Positions 9,795-18,737 of a stretch of DNA of 64,000 nt are shown here, in pieces (position 1 is the stretch's first letter; the number at the start of each line of letters is the position of its first letter). The notes below the pieces were generated by a model. That model was not told the origin of the DNA and ran no database searches. It was given only the letters and a program-made list of their open reading frames with translations. The stretch is taken from the NCBI RefSeq assembly GCF_904846705.1, contig NZ_CAJHBS010000017.1:1-64000 (forward strand), in the 5' to 3' direction. The DNA comes from Psychrobacter sp. Pi2-52. GTDB taxonomy: Bacteria > Pseudomonadota > Gammaproteobacteria > Pseudomonadales > Moraxellaceae. Position numbers and translations under genes: made by a program.

Positions 9795-9961
9795 TAACTG
9801 TCATTTTTACTTGCACAAAAAATAGTGCGAATAATGAACAGTTTGCGTAAGAATCGAGCACGACGCCATACACACCTTGGTTAAATTATTACCCAACTGT
9901 AGCGAATACGTCAGCAGTTGACGTTTGGCAAGTCTTAAATGCAAAAAGATGTGTCAAAAGT

Positions 9962-9990
9962 TTGCGATGCAATCAAATTATGCGCATAAT
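9962..9990 (+). promoter_or_regulatory. Candidate sigma70 promoter of the L,D-transpeptidase gene
   Basis: TTGCGA (9962-9967) and CATAAT (9985-9990) are separated by exactly 17 nt and lie 33 nt before the ATG. Confidence 0.5.
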
Positions 9991-10023
9991 AGCCGCATTA
10001 GTAGCAACCACAAGTGACTCAAT

Positions 10024-11427
10024 ATGATGAAAATAAAGCCAATTATTACTGCCATATCTATCGCAGCTGTAAGTGCTAGTGTAGCCGCACTTGCTGCACC
10101 TGCCGATAGTACTCGCACATTGCCAGTACGCACGGCCGACGCTATGCCAGGTCTTGCCAAAAAGGTTAGCCTTAATGTGCAAGAAAACCGTAGTCGCTCA
10201 GATGGCGCTGCTACTGTACAGTTAAATACAGAGAAAGCGAAACCAGTCGACAGCATGAACCAGCTTATCAATAATAAGCAAGAAGCCAACCAAAACGTGC
10301 CAGCCCCAGTTGCTGATAATATGAGTGCAGCAGAACTAACGCGTAAAGATGAGCAAGCTGACCGCAATGATGACATTAGTGAAGGTCAAGCCGTCGCTGC
10401 GCCTAGCGACCTATCATCTATCGACTCGTCTGATCCACTCGCTTTTGAGTTACCAGAGAGTGAGAAGCGTCAAGACTTTAGCGATGATCCAACCATCAAA
10501 AACATCGAAGACAAAGATGGTAAGAAACATACAACGCTGAACTTGTCGAACTATGCCAAGCAAGTGAACGGTGCAGTCTGGTCACCTAATATGAAAGTCA
10601 ACTCAGCGATGACCATTAAAATGCAGGCGCTGCTCGATTGGAACCATGCTTCTCCTGGTCCTATCGATGGCGGTTGGGGCATGAACAGCAAAAAAGCCCT
10701 TGTTAACTTCCAAACCATGAAAGGCTTGCCAGCGACTGGTAAAATGGATCAAAAAACTTGGGACGCCTTGGTTAAAAACATTCCTGCAAACAAACCTGTA
10801 CTGGTCACTTATACGTTGACCGCAGACGATATCAATACCAATTTTGCGACCACACCTTCTGGTTCAGAAGCGAAGTCAAAAATGAAAGGTCTTTATTATC
10901 AAGACATTAAAGAGATGCTAGGTGAACGTTTCCATATGGATGTACGTTACTTAGACAAACTCAACAAAAATAAAAAGTACGCTGTTGGCGAGACTATCAC
11001 AGTACTAAATACTCGCGACAAGCTGAACCAACGTATCAATCGCGTTGTCGCCAACAAAGCCGACAAAACATTGTATGCCTATAATGGTGACAAATTGGTT
11101 GCTACTTATCCGACGACCGTTGGTAGCGATGCCACACCGTCTCCAAAAGGCACGTTCAAAATTATCAATAAAGTAAAAATGCCTTGGTATAAATCAACCG
11201 TTGGTGAAGGCGCTCAAAAGAAAGTTCATATGATAGCACCAGGACCAAACAACCCAGTCGGTGTCGTTTGGATGGGATTATCTAAGCCTTCTTACGGTTT
11301 ACATGGCTCACCAGTACCTGAAGGTATCAGTCGTCAGGGCTCAGCAGGTTGTGTTCGTTTGACCAACTGGGATGTGTTAGAAGTATATGCCAATATCGAA
11401 AATGGCGCGGTTGTCGAACTTCAATAA
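10024..11427 (+). CDS. Exported L,D-transpeptidase (YkuD domain) with peptidoglycan-binding domain
   Basis: A 467-residue periplasmic enzyme predicted to make or remodel 3-3 cross-links, or to attach proteins to peptidoglycan. The signal peptide is residues 1-25 (KPIITAISIAAVSASVAALA, with AxA cleavage). It is followed by a disordered acidic region (about 30-175), a PG_binding_1-like domain (about 195-255, GPIDGGWGMNSKKALVNFQ) and a YkuD domain (about 340-467). The catalytic motif is HGSPVPEG...SAGCVRLTNWD with Cys443. The order (binding domain, then YkuD) resembles ErfK/YnhG-class enzymes. Two adjacent ATG codons make the start ambiguous by one residue. A palindromic terminator follows. Confidence 0.93.
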   Translation: MMKIKPIITAISIAAVSASVAALAAPADSTRTLPVRTADAMPGLAKKVSLNVQENRSRSDGAATVQLNTEKAKPVDSMNQLINNKQEANQNVPAPVADNMSAAELTRKDEQADRNDDISEGQAVAAPSDLSSIDSSDPLAFELPESEKRQDFSDDPTIKNIEDKDGKKHTTLNLSNYAKQVNGAVWSPNMKVNSAMTIKMQALLDWNHASPGPIDGGWGMNSKKALVNFQTMKGLPATGKMDQKTWDALVKNIPANKPVLVTYTLTADDINTNFATTPSGSEAKSKMKGLYYQDIKEMLGERFHMDVRYLDKLNKNKKYAVGETITVLNTRDKLNQRINRVVANKADKTLYAYNGDKLVATYPTTVGSDATPSPKGTFKIINKVKMPWYKSTVGEGAQKKVHMIAPGPNNPVGVVWMGLSKPSYGLHGSPVPEGISRQGSAGCVRLTNWDVLEVYANIENGAVVELQ

Positions 11428-11484
11428 ATAGAACTGTATTAAATCTAGCTTCGATGCTAGTTAGCAAATATTTTTAATGATGAC

Positions 11485-11516
11485 AAAAAAGACCTCAATA
11501 TTGAGGTCTTTTTTGT
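11485..11516. terminator. Bidirectional terminator
   Basis: AAAAAAGACCTCAA and TTGAGGTCTTTTTT form a perfect 14-bp stem with only TA between. It sits between the converging L,D-transpeptidase gene and the small membrane protein gene. Confidence 0.85.
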
Positions 11517-11581
11517 TTGTTGATGGGCGGTTCTACTTTACATCGATAACACTGCTTGTCTTTGTGTCTTACTGTTCGCCT

Positions 11582-11794
11582 TTATGTCTTATAGCCTTCC
11601 TCATTGCCAGTAATACTGCCAATTTTTTTGGTAAAGAATAACCCTGCAGGTATCGAAGCTAGAACGCCCAATCCCACTGCTATTTGAATATGAAATATCT
11701 CATCGAACCCTGTAATGAGAGCACCAATCATAAAAAGTCCGATAGTCACAGTAGCTGCCATTGAGTAGATGACAGAAAATAACGGCCAGTTCAT
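11582..11794 (-). CDS. Small two-helix membrane protein, 70 residues
   Basis: An unrecognised short inner-membrane protein. Two hydrophobic helices are evident (about 5-27 and 36-54), followed by a charged tail KKIGSITGNEEGYKT. AAGGAA lies about 7 nt upstream of the ATG, supporting a real gene. It is monocistronic between a convergent terminator and the divergent DUF389 gene. I cannot assign a family. Confidence 0.65.
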   Translation of the reverse strand: MNWPLFSVIYSMAATVTIGLFMIGALITGFDEIFHIQIAVGLGVLASIPAGLFFTKKIGSITGNEEGYKT

Positions 11795-12069
11795 AAATTA
11801 TTCCTTATCTTTATTGTGGATATAATATATTTAACCTTAATTCCACAAAAAAAGTAAGTATTTATCGTGAACCCTTGTAGCATCTATATTGAATGACTTT
11901 AGAATAAAAACCATGCTATTATTAAGGTTTTAGACTTAATCATAAGAAATACCAGTTCTTACTCCCACCTTCTCTCAACTCTTTTTTATATTTTCAAGAA
12001 TCTCCTATATCTTTATCTATTTATCATTACAATAATGACTTTCTTTATCTACTAAGAACGCTATCTGCT

Positions 12070-13809
12070 ATGTCCTCATCTAAAAAAAACACTGCGCCTA
12101 ACTCAGTGGATCAAAACGATTCATCAATCGCTACTGACGCCTCTCACAATCAAGACGCGACAATTGACCCAGTAGTTGATGATGCCGCTGTAGACAATAA
12201 TGAAAGCGAAGACAATCAACACAAGCAATCGACTGATACAGATAGCAAAACAGACTCCGAAGTAGACACTGAATGTGCGCAGCCACCTGACGCCGAGATA
12301 ACGATGGAAACCATCAGTGACGATGTGGTCGTAGCAACATTGGAGTCGACAGAACCTGAGTCACAATCAAATACTGAAGCATCAGAGGTTGCAGAGTCAG
12401 AAACTATAGAAGCGAAAGAAAAGTCCGATTTCTTCCAGTCGGATACGGCAGAAACAACAGAAAAAAGTGCTCGAGATGATAGTGATGCTGAAGTAACGGT
12501 AGAAGTAGAAGACGACCCTGCTGATGACACAAACATTGCAGCACAGTCATCAGATAACAAAATAGCCAATCAACAAAAAACAAAAAACAAATCTAGTCGC
12601 AATAATGACCATCAAAATAATGACTCAGAGGATAATAATCAAAGTAAAGAAACCGATGTAGAAGACAGCGACGCTCAAAAGTCTCAAGGTGAAAGTGACG
12701 AAGATGAGGTTCAAGAGGAAAAAGAAGCCAAACTTGAGTCTTATAAGCAATTTGTCGCCGAGCAATTCAGCAATCAAAAGGTAGATTACCCAGAAGTACG
12801 GGTTAGGATTGAGGCAAACGCGCTGCCTAGCAAGATGTACTTCATCATGAACATTTTGTCTGCCATCATTGCCAGTTATGGGCTAGTGACCAATTCAGCA
12901 GCCGTAGTCATCGGAGCGATGCTGGTTGCGATGATGCTAGGTCCTATCACGGGTATAGCCCTAGCGATTATCGATCACCGTATGCCACTGCTACGTAAGT
13001 CGCTCTTTACCGTTATTATCGGTGTCTCATTGGTGGTATTGGTCGGCTTTATCGTTGGTTGGCTACATAAAGACCAACCGCTAACGGCAGAAATCCTATC
13101 TCGCACCCAGCCTACTTCCATGGATTTGATGATTGCCTTAGCAGGTGGCACGGCTGGTGCGTATGCGATGGTATCTCCGCATCTCTCGGTTGCGGTTGTT
13201 GGCGTTGCAGTTGCCACAGCCTTAGTACCACCACTGGCTGCGAGTGGTATCTTGCTCGCCAATGGTGAGATGCAACTCGGGCTTGGCGCGCTATTATTGG
13301 CAGCGACCAACATTCTTGCTATCCAGTTTACCAATGCGCTTGTATTGTGGGTATTAGGCTTCCGTCGTTTGGTCGATGACGATTATAAGTCCAATACCTA
13401 TCTGACTTTTTTGCAGCGGAATGCTGTGACCTTGTTGCTACTTGGCGGCCTAGGTGCCTACTTGACTATCAACCTACAGACCAATGCCAAGCAGCAAGTA
13501 TTTGAGAGTAGTGTCAAAGAAACCATCAACAACTACTTTATCGACCAAGGCAATGTATTGACCAATACGCAGTTTGATACCTCAGAAGAGAACCAAGTGG
13601 TGCGAGCAATCGTACGTGGAGAGACTTTGCCGAGTTCATATGACGTACGCCAGATTGAAACGCTCATTACTCAAGATATGGCAGAGAATTTCCCAGAGTA
13701 CTTGCCAATCAAGCTCCAATTACGTTATTTGCCTGTACAAGTAATCGAGTCCAATCCAACCACACAAGACAAACTGGATGAAACCGATGCGGCGATTTTG
13801 ACCAATTAA
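12070..13809 (+). CDS. DUF389 (TIGR00341-type) membrane protein with long acidic N-tail
   Basis: A 579-residue inner-membrane protein. Residues about 1-218 are almost entirely Asp/Glu/Ser/Asn/Thr/Gln and predicted disordered. The DUF389 core follows, with MNILSAIIASYGLVTNSAAVVIGAMLVAMMLGPI (typical signature, helices from about 257), then several more helices to about 478 and a soluble C-terminal domain. The family function is not established. The tail is much longer than needed for the fold and its role is unknown. There is no clear Shine-Dalgarno before the ATG. The gene stands alone, and the inverted-repeat element at 13816 begins 7 bp after its stop. Confidence 0.85.
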   Translation: MSSSKKNTAPNSVDQNDSSIATDASHNQDATIDPVVDDAAVDNNESEDNQHKQSTDTDSKTDSEVDTECAQPPDAEITMETISDDVVVATLESTEPESQSNTEASEVAESETIEAKEKSDFFQSDTAETTEKSARDDSDAEVTVEVEDDPADDTNIAAQSSDNKIANQQKTKNKSSRNNDHQNNDSEDNNQSKETDVEDSDAQKSQGESDEDEVQEEKEAKLESYKQFVAEQFSNQKVDYPEVRVRIEANALPSKMYFIMNILSAIIASYGLVTNSAAVVIGAMLVAMMLGPITGIALAIIDHRMPLLRKSLFTVIIGVSLVVLVGFIVGWLHKDQPLTAEILSRTQPTSMDLMIALAGGTAGAYAMVSPHLSVAVVGVAVATALVPPLAASGILLANGEMQLGLGALLLAATNILAIQFTNALVLWVLGFRRLVDDDYKSNTYLTFLQRNAVTLLLLGGLGAYLTINLQTNAKQQVFESSVKETINNYFIDQGNVLTNTQFDTSEENQVVRAIVRGETLPSSYDVRQIETLITQDMAENFPEYLPIKLQLRYLPVQVIESNPTTQDKLDETDAAILTN

Positions 13810-13815
13810 TGCTTA

Positions 13816-13985
13816 GGGCGTGTCCTCAATTAGCACATTGACACATTTAGTGGCCTTAAAATGGCTAAATTTTGTCAAACATCGTCAGAATTCTTGTCAA
13901 TATGTTCATATTTACAGCGAATACTTCCTTGTTTGTCTGCAATTTTTCTCATGTTAAGCCCCGCAATCTAAGTGATGACACGCCC
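13816..13985. mobile_element. 170-bp non-autonomous (MITE-like) element
   Basis: The ends are 18-bp inverted repeats: left GGGCGTGTCCTCAATTAG, right (reverse complement) GGGCGTGTCATCACTTAG, 16 of 18 identical. The interior has no substantial reading frame. Compact size and transposon-like ends suggest a MITE derived from an insertion sequence whose family I cannot name with certainty. No target-site duplication is visible at the borders. Confidence 0.6.
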
Positions 13986-13991
13986 CAGTTT

Positions 13992-14041
13992 ATCCTCAAT
14001 AGCCTACACCTCATCCTCAATAGCCTACACCTCATCCTCAA
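13992..14041. repeat. 21-bp tandem repeat, 2.4 copies
   Basis: The unit ATCCTCAATAGCCTACACCTC occurs twice head to tail (13992-14012, 14013-14033), followed by a partial third copy ATCCTCAA. It lies 6 bp beyond the inverted-repeat element. Confidence 0.85.
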
Positions 14042-14394
14042 AGACGTATCTACAGTCGCCATCCTCAAATATGCTCATAAGACCATTGGTGTTCTCACTA
14101 AAATGGCCAACTCATCACTGAATCCTTACTATCCACATGATTGTTTACACTTCACAAATTAAATATACAAAAACAGCAAGCTTTTTAACTAAATGTATAG
14201 GTTGCACTTGATGGCTGACTTCTATCGAATACCGTGTTAGTATCTAGGATTTTTTTTAAAGCCTTACTGCCATGATTTTGTTATCTGACGCTCAATCGTC
14301 TGGCAATAAACCATCGAATCCTATATTTCGCGCTACAACAATTAAGGCAAGTTAGCCTAACAAATCTAAACTTCAGGGATAGGAGTACATAATA
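14042..14394. other. Intergenic region before the YkvI-like gene
   Basis: Together with the element and tandem repeat, this completes a 585-bp gap after the DUF389 gene. It must contain the promoter of the downstream transporter. A short open frame crosses the repeats but has no coding support. I see nothing else. Confidence 0.45.
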
Positions 14395-15477
14395 GTGAAC
14401 AAACAATCTTGGCAAATAGCCGCAGCCTATATGTCAGTAGTCGTTGGCGGCGGTTTTGCCTCTGGTCAGGAAGTCCTTCAGTTTTTTACCGGCTATGGTA
14501 TGGCAAGTGTTATTGGCACGCTGGTTAGTGCCGCGCTTTTTGCTTTTTTGGGAATGCAAATTGCGCGCATGAGTTCGAATATGCAGGCCAACTCACACAA
14601 AAAAGTACTGTATACCTTATTTGGTACGCGTGCTGGATTGGTTATGGATGTGGTGTTATCGTTCTTTTTATTTGGTGTCGGCGTGGTCATGCTGGCTGGT
14701 AGTGGTTCCATTTTTACTCAGCAATACGGTTGGCCACCGCTGGTGGGCAGTATTTTCATGACAGTACTGGTAATCGCCACACTCTGTTTAAAAGTAAAGG
14801 GCATTATAAGGCTAATCAGTATCATCATGCCTGTACTACTGCTATTGATATTGGCTATTACCACGTACTCAATTTTTAACAGCAGCGCCTCAAGTGACAC
14901 GCTAAATAAGGTAGCGCAAGAAATACCCACTATCAGCTCAAACTGGCCGGTCTCAAATTGGTTTTTTGGTGCGGTGCTTTATGCCTCCTTTAACATTGCA
15001 GTTGGCTTTCCTATGCTGGCAGTCATTGGGGGTATGACCCGCTCAGAAAAAACGGCAGCCAGCGGTGGCGCGATGGGTGGACTTGGCTTGGGCTTATTAG
15101 TATTTTTACTCAACATTGGTCTTTTTGCTAATATCGATAAACTCATAGGCGTTGAAATGCCTACTTTAGGATTGGCCTCAAACATTTCGCCCGTGTTAGC
15201 GATAATTATGTCAGTGACGCTCATTTGTATGATATACAGTACCGCAGTGGGTATGTTTTTTGCCTTTAGTACACGCTTTGCGACGCCAGGAACAAATCGC
15301 TTCAAATCGCTTAGCGCATTTTTCGCTATCATTGGTCTGGGCTTAAGCCAGCTTGGTTTCAGTAAACTCATTGGCACCGTGTATCCCATGCTAGGCATTA
15401 TTGGTCTAATAATGATTGTGGCTATTATTTGGGCGTGGGTTCGCAGCCGTAATCAGCCAGCACAAGCACAAAGTTAA
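14395..15477 (+). CDS. YkvI-like membrane transporter (LeuT-fold type)
   Basis: A 360-residue integral membrane protein with about ten hydrophobic helices. The N-terminus, AAYMSVVVGGGFASGQEVLQFF, carries the glycine-rich unwound first helix typical of YkvI/LeuT-superfamily secondary transporters, which probably move an amino acid or related solute. The start is GTG, with GGAG about 10 nt upstream. No partner gene adjoins it, so the substrate cannot be inferred. A frame of about 30 codons just after the stop (IEHAEIGITSDFLATHAVIR) could be a decayed remnant but is unassigned. Confidence 0.8.
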   Translation: MNKQSWQIAAAYMSVVVGGGFASGQEVLQFFTGYGMASVIGTLVSAALFAFLGMQIARMSSNMQANSHKKVLYTLFGTRAGLVMDVVLSFFLFGVGVVMLAGSGSIFTQQYGWPPLVGSIFMTVLVIATLCLKVKGIIRLISIIMPVLLLLILAITTYSIFNSSASSDTLNKVAQEIPTISSNWPVSNWFFGAVLYASFNIAVGFPMLAVIGGMTRSEKTAASGGAMGGLGLGLLVFLLNIGLFANIDKLIGVEMPTLGLASNISPVLAIIMSVTLICMIYSTAVGMFFAFSTRFATPGTNRFKSLSAFFAIIGLGLSQLGFSKLIGTVYPMLGIIGLIMIVAIIWAWVRSRNQPAQAQS

Positions 15478-15707
15478 CATTGAGCATGCTGAGATTGGTA
15501 TCACCAGTGACTTTTTGGCGACTCATGCCGTCATTCGCGGTGAAACCCATTAACGCTGATTAGTTGCAAATTAAAGCACCATTCGCTTTCGCAGAGTAAC
15601 CCTGCAGTTATAACTCTTGTACCAAGAGCTTAGGCGTTTGTGCTAAAATCGCTTGCAAAATTATTTTATATCATTTACTCAATTCTATCCGTCAGTAAGG
15701 AGCCGCT

Positions 15708-18380
15708 GTGAGCCAGCCATTTCGCTCAGCCGATATTCGCCAAGCCTTTATCGATTTTTTCATAAGCAAGCAGCACACCCAAGTTTCATCGTCTAGCTTG
15801 ATTCCACACAATGATCCGACATTGCTATTTACCAATGCCGGTATGAATCAGTTTAAAGAAACCTTTTTGGGTATGGAACCACGTGACTATACACGTGCGG
15901 TAACCTCTCAAAAATGCGTACGTGCTGGCGGCAAACATAATGATTTGGATAATGTCGGCTATACCGCCCGTCATCATACTTTCTTTGAAATGCTTGGCAA
16001 TTTCTCATTTGGTGATTACTTCAAGCAAGCAGGCATCGAGTATATCTGGGAGTTTTTGACCTCGGATCAGTGGTTAGCGATTGATAAAAATCGTCTTTAT
16101 GTCACGATTTATGAAACTGATGACGAAGCCTTTGAAATTTGGAATAAAAACATCGGCATTCCAAGTGAGCGCATCATTCGTATTGGCGATAACAAAGGTG
16201 CTCCCTACGCTTCTGATAACTTTTGGACGATGGGTGACACTGGTCCTTGTGGCCCTTGTACCGAAGTCTTTTATGACCATGGCGCCGATATCGAAGGCGG
16301 TTTGCCAGGTACGCCAGAAGAAGACGGCGATCGCTATATTGAGATTTGGAACTGCGTATTCATGCAGTTCAATCGTCAAAAAGATGGCACACTATTGCCG
16401 CTACCTGCTCCAAGTGTCGATACAGGCATGGGGCTTGAGCGTATTAGTGCCATCATGCAAGGCGTTCATGGCAACTATGAGATCGATTTATTTGTTCATT
16501 TGATGGATGCAGCAGCTGAAATCCTAGAGATCAGCAATGAGCAACAATCATCATTGAAAGTCATCGCCGACCATATTCGTGCCGTAGCGTTTTTGATTGC
16601 TGATGGTGTTACGCCAAGTAATGAAGGTCGCGGATATGTATTGCGCCGTGTCATTCGTCGTGCGGTACGTCATGGCAACAAGCTTGGCGCTGATAGTGAG
16701 TTTTTCTATAAGATGGTTGCGCCGCTTGTAGCTGAAATGGGCAGTGCCTATCCTGAGCTAAAAGACAAGCAGAGCGTCATCGAAAACGCCATTCAAAAAG
16801 AAGAAGCACAGTTTGCTAAAACATTGGCTCAAGGCTTACGTTTGCTTGCCAGCGAACTTGAAGGCTTACAAGATGGTGATACGCTATCTGGTGAAGCAGC
16901 ATTTAAGCTTTATGATACCTATGGTTTCCCACTTGATTTGACTGCTGATATCACTCGTGAGCGTGGTATTGCTATTGATGAAGCCGAATTTGATGAGCAT
17001 ATGCAGGCACAACGTGAGCGTGCGCGTGATGCTGGCAAGTTTGACGTCGATTACAGCAGTGTCATCCAAGTAGAGACACCAACCGTCTTTGTTGGTTATG
17101 AGCAGCTTGAAGAAAACGGCGTAACGATTGATGCGCTTTATCAAGACGGCAACCCAGCAGACAGCTTAACAGAAGGCATGGAAGGCGTTGTGGTATTAGA
17201 TCGCACCCCATTTTATGCTGAAGGTGGTGGTCAAGTTGGTGAGCTTGGTGAAATCCGTACGGCATCTGGCGTCTTTGAAGTGCAAGATACCAAAAAATCT
17301 GGTCAGGCGATTATCCATTATGGTGTCGTGACCATGGGTGATATCAGCACTAAGCAAACCGCTGAAGCGCAAGTACTGTCTAGTATACGTGCAGCCAGCG
17401 CCAAAAACCACTCGGCCACTCACCTATTGCACGCAGCGCTAAGAGAAGTGCTAGGCGATGCGGTCACGCAAAAAGGCTCACTAGTCTCAAGCGAAGTACT
17501 ACGTTTTGACTTTGCTTATGACAAACCTGTTAGCGCCGCTGAAATCATGCGTGTCGAACGTCTCGTTAATGAGCAAATTCAAGCCAACACCCCTACTCGT
17601 ATCGAGCACATGTCTATTGATGAAGCAATGAGTCAAGGCGCAATGGCACTGTTTGGTGAAAAGTACGGCAGTGACGTTCGAGTCCTAACCATGGGTACAG
17701 ACCGTATCGTTGATGGTCAGCGCAAGCCTTTCTCTATCGAGCTATGCGGTGGCTTGCATGTACAGCGTACGGGCGATATCGGTGTCCTGAAAATCACCAG
17801 TGAGTCTGGTATTGCGGCTGGTATCCGCCGAGTTGAAGCGGTCACTGGCATGAACGCGATCAAAAACATCCAGCAAAGCGAGCAACAACTGAGCGAATTG
17901 GCAAGTCAGCTGAAAGTAAAACGTCCTGAAGTGGCGCAGCGTGTCCGTACGATGGCTGATAAGCAACGTGACCTAGAAAAACAACTAGAACGTTTGCAAC
18001 AAAAAATAGCCAGTGCTCAAGCAGCCAATTTGCTTGATGATGTACAAACGATCGCTGGCACTCCGGTTCTTATCAGTACTTTAAGCGGTATCGATGGTAA
18101 ATCCATCCGTACGCTGATGGACGATATCAAATCAAAACTGCCTGATAGCGTGATTGTATTGATTGGTGATAAAGATGACCAATTAGCACTCGCAGCGAGC
18201 GTCGCAAAATCTGTCACTGCCAAAGTGAAGGCTGGTGATATTATTCGTCATTTAGCAGGTGAGCTTGGTGGTAAAGGTGGCGGTAAGCCTGACTACGCAC
18301 AAGGCGGCGCACCGAAGTCTAGTAACAGTGCAGCGGTTATCAGCGCTCTACCTGCTTGGATTGAAACCCAGCTTAGCTAA
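15708..18380 (+). CDS. alaS: Alanyl-tRNA synthetase
   Basis: An 890-residue class II synthetase charging tRNA-Ala. The N-terminal catalytic core has [20 protein letters not shown] and TNAGMNQFK. The editing domain has the zinc ligands HSATH (His568, His572) and CGGLH (Cys680, His684), and the C-Ala domain ends with [14 protein letters not shown]. All standard parts are present and the length is near the E. coli protein (876). The start is GTG, with AAGGAG 5-6 nt upstream. It precedes lysC and csrA, echoing the alaS-csrA neighbourhood of enterobacteria. Confidence 0.98.
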   Translation: MSQPFRSADIRQAFIDFFISKQHTQVSSSSLIPHNDPTLLFTNAGMNQFKETFLGMEPRDYTRAVTSQKCVRAGGKHNDLDNVGYTARHHTFFEMLGNFSFGDYFKQAGIEYIWEFLTSDQWLAIDKNRLYVTIYETDDEAFEIWNKNIGIPSERIIRIGDNKGAPYASDNFWTMGDTGPCGPCTEVFYDHGADIEGGLPGTPEEDGDRYIEIWNCVFMQFNRQKDGTLLPLPAPSVDTGMGLERISAIMQGVHGNYEIDLFVHLMDAAAEILEISNEQQSSLKVIADHIRAVAFLIADGVTPSNEGRGYVLRRVIRRAVRHGNKLGADSEFFYKMVAPLVAEMGSAYPELKDKQSVIENAIQKEEAQFAKTLAQGLRLLASELEGLQDGDTLSGEAAFKLYDTYGFPLDLTADITRERGIAIDEAEFDEHMQAQRERARDAGKFDVDYSSVIQVETPTVFVGYEQLEENGVTIDALYQDGNPADSLTEGMEGVVVLDRTPFYAEGGGQVGELGEIRTASGVFEVQDTKKSGQAIIHYGVVTMGDISTKQTAEAQVLSSIRAASAKNHSATHLLHAALREVLGDAVTQKGSLVSSEVLRFDFAYDKPVSAAEIMRVERLVNEQIQANTPTRIEHMSIDEAMSQGAMALFGEKYGSDVRVLTMGTDRIVDGQRKPFSIELCGGLHVQRTGDIGVLKITSESGIAAGIRRVEAVTGMNAIKNIQQSEQQLSELASQLKVKRPEVAQRVRTMADKQRDLEKQLERLQQKIASAQAANLLDDVQTIAGTPVLISTLSGIDGKSIRTLMDDIKSKLPDSVIVLIGDKDDQLALAASVAKSVTAKVKAGDIIRHLAGELGGKGGGKPDYAQGGAPKSSNSAAVISALPAWIETQLS

Positions 18381-18737
18381 GCTAGTGAATATTAAACTCG
18401 TGAATATATTGGTATAGCGCGTCACAATGTACTTTATATTTATCGCATAGCTTTACTCTATTACACATAGAATACGTGATTGGTTATAACTACTATAACC
18501 AATCGCCATACATCTAAGCGCTCCTGAGGCTTAAAGTTATGCAGTAGATATGGTATAAAGGTCAACGTTTGGGCATATTGTTCATTCTATAAGGTTGATA
18601 GATACCATTAGAAGAATGAAAAACCTAAAGGCATAACTCTTATCATCTGGCTTTATCTATACAAGCATTGACGAGCATCACATTGACTCTCATCAATGAC
18701 AATAAAAAGTCATTATTGAATAAATAGGTAGATTTTT
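18381..18737. other. alaS-lysC intergenic region, 357 bp
   Basis: It contains a perfect inverted repeat at 18478-18504 (separate entry) and presumably the lysC promoter. I looked for a lysine riboswitch core and did not find one. Confidence 0.5.
18478..18504. repeat. Perfect 11-bp inverted repeat
   Basis: GATTGGTTATA and TATAACCAATC are separated by ACTAC. There is no T-run on either side, so it is not a standard terminator. It could be an alaS 3' hairpin or a protein-binding site. Confidence 0.75.

Larger units (their letters stand above)
9684..10023. other. Divergent promoter region prmB / L,D-transpeptidase, 340 bp
   Basis: This holds the two opposing promoters listed separately (9765-9794 minus and 9962-9990 plus). 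Nothing else stands out. Confidence 0.5.

Noticed and set aside
12216..12569. Ser/Val-rich open frame antisense to the DUF389 tail
   Set aside because: It is a mirror of the Asp/Glu/Ser-coding repeats on the plus strand, not a gene.
13872..14162. Open frame of 96 codons across the inverted-repeat element and the tandem repeat
   Set aside because: It begins inside the mobile-looking element, contains the 7-residue tandem repeat only because the DNA repeats, and has no ribosome site or recognisable domain.
14979..15398. 139-codon open frame antisense to the YkvI-like gene
   Set aside because: It is fully inside a membrane-protein gene with no start signal; such shadows are common opposite hydrophobic coding sequence.
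18381..18737. Possible lysine riboswitch upstream of lysC
   Set aside because: The conserved core sequences and five-helix layout are not visible; only a simple hairpin far from the start is present.
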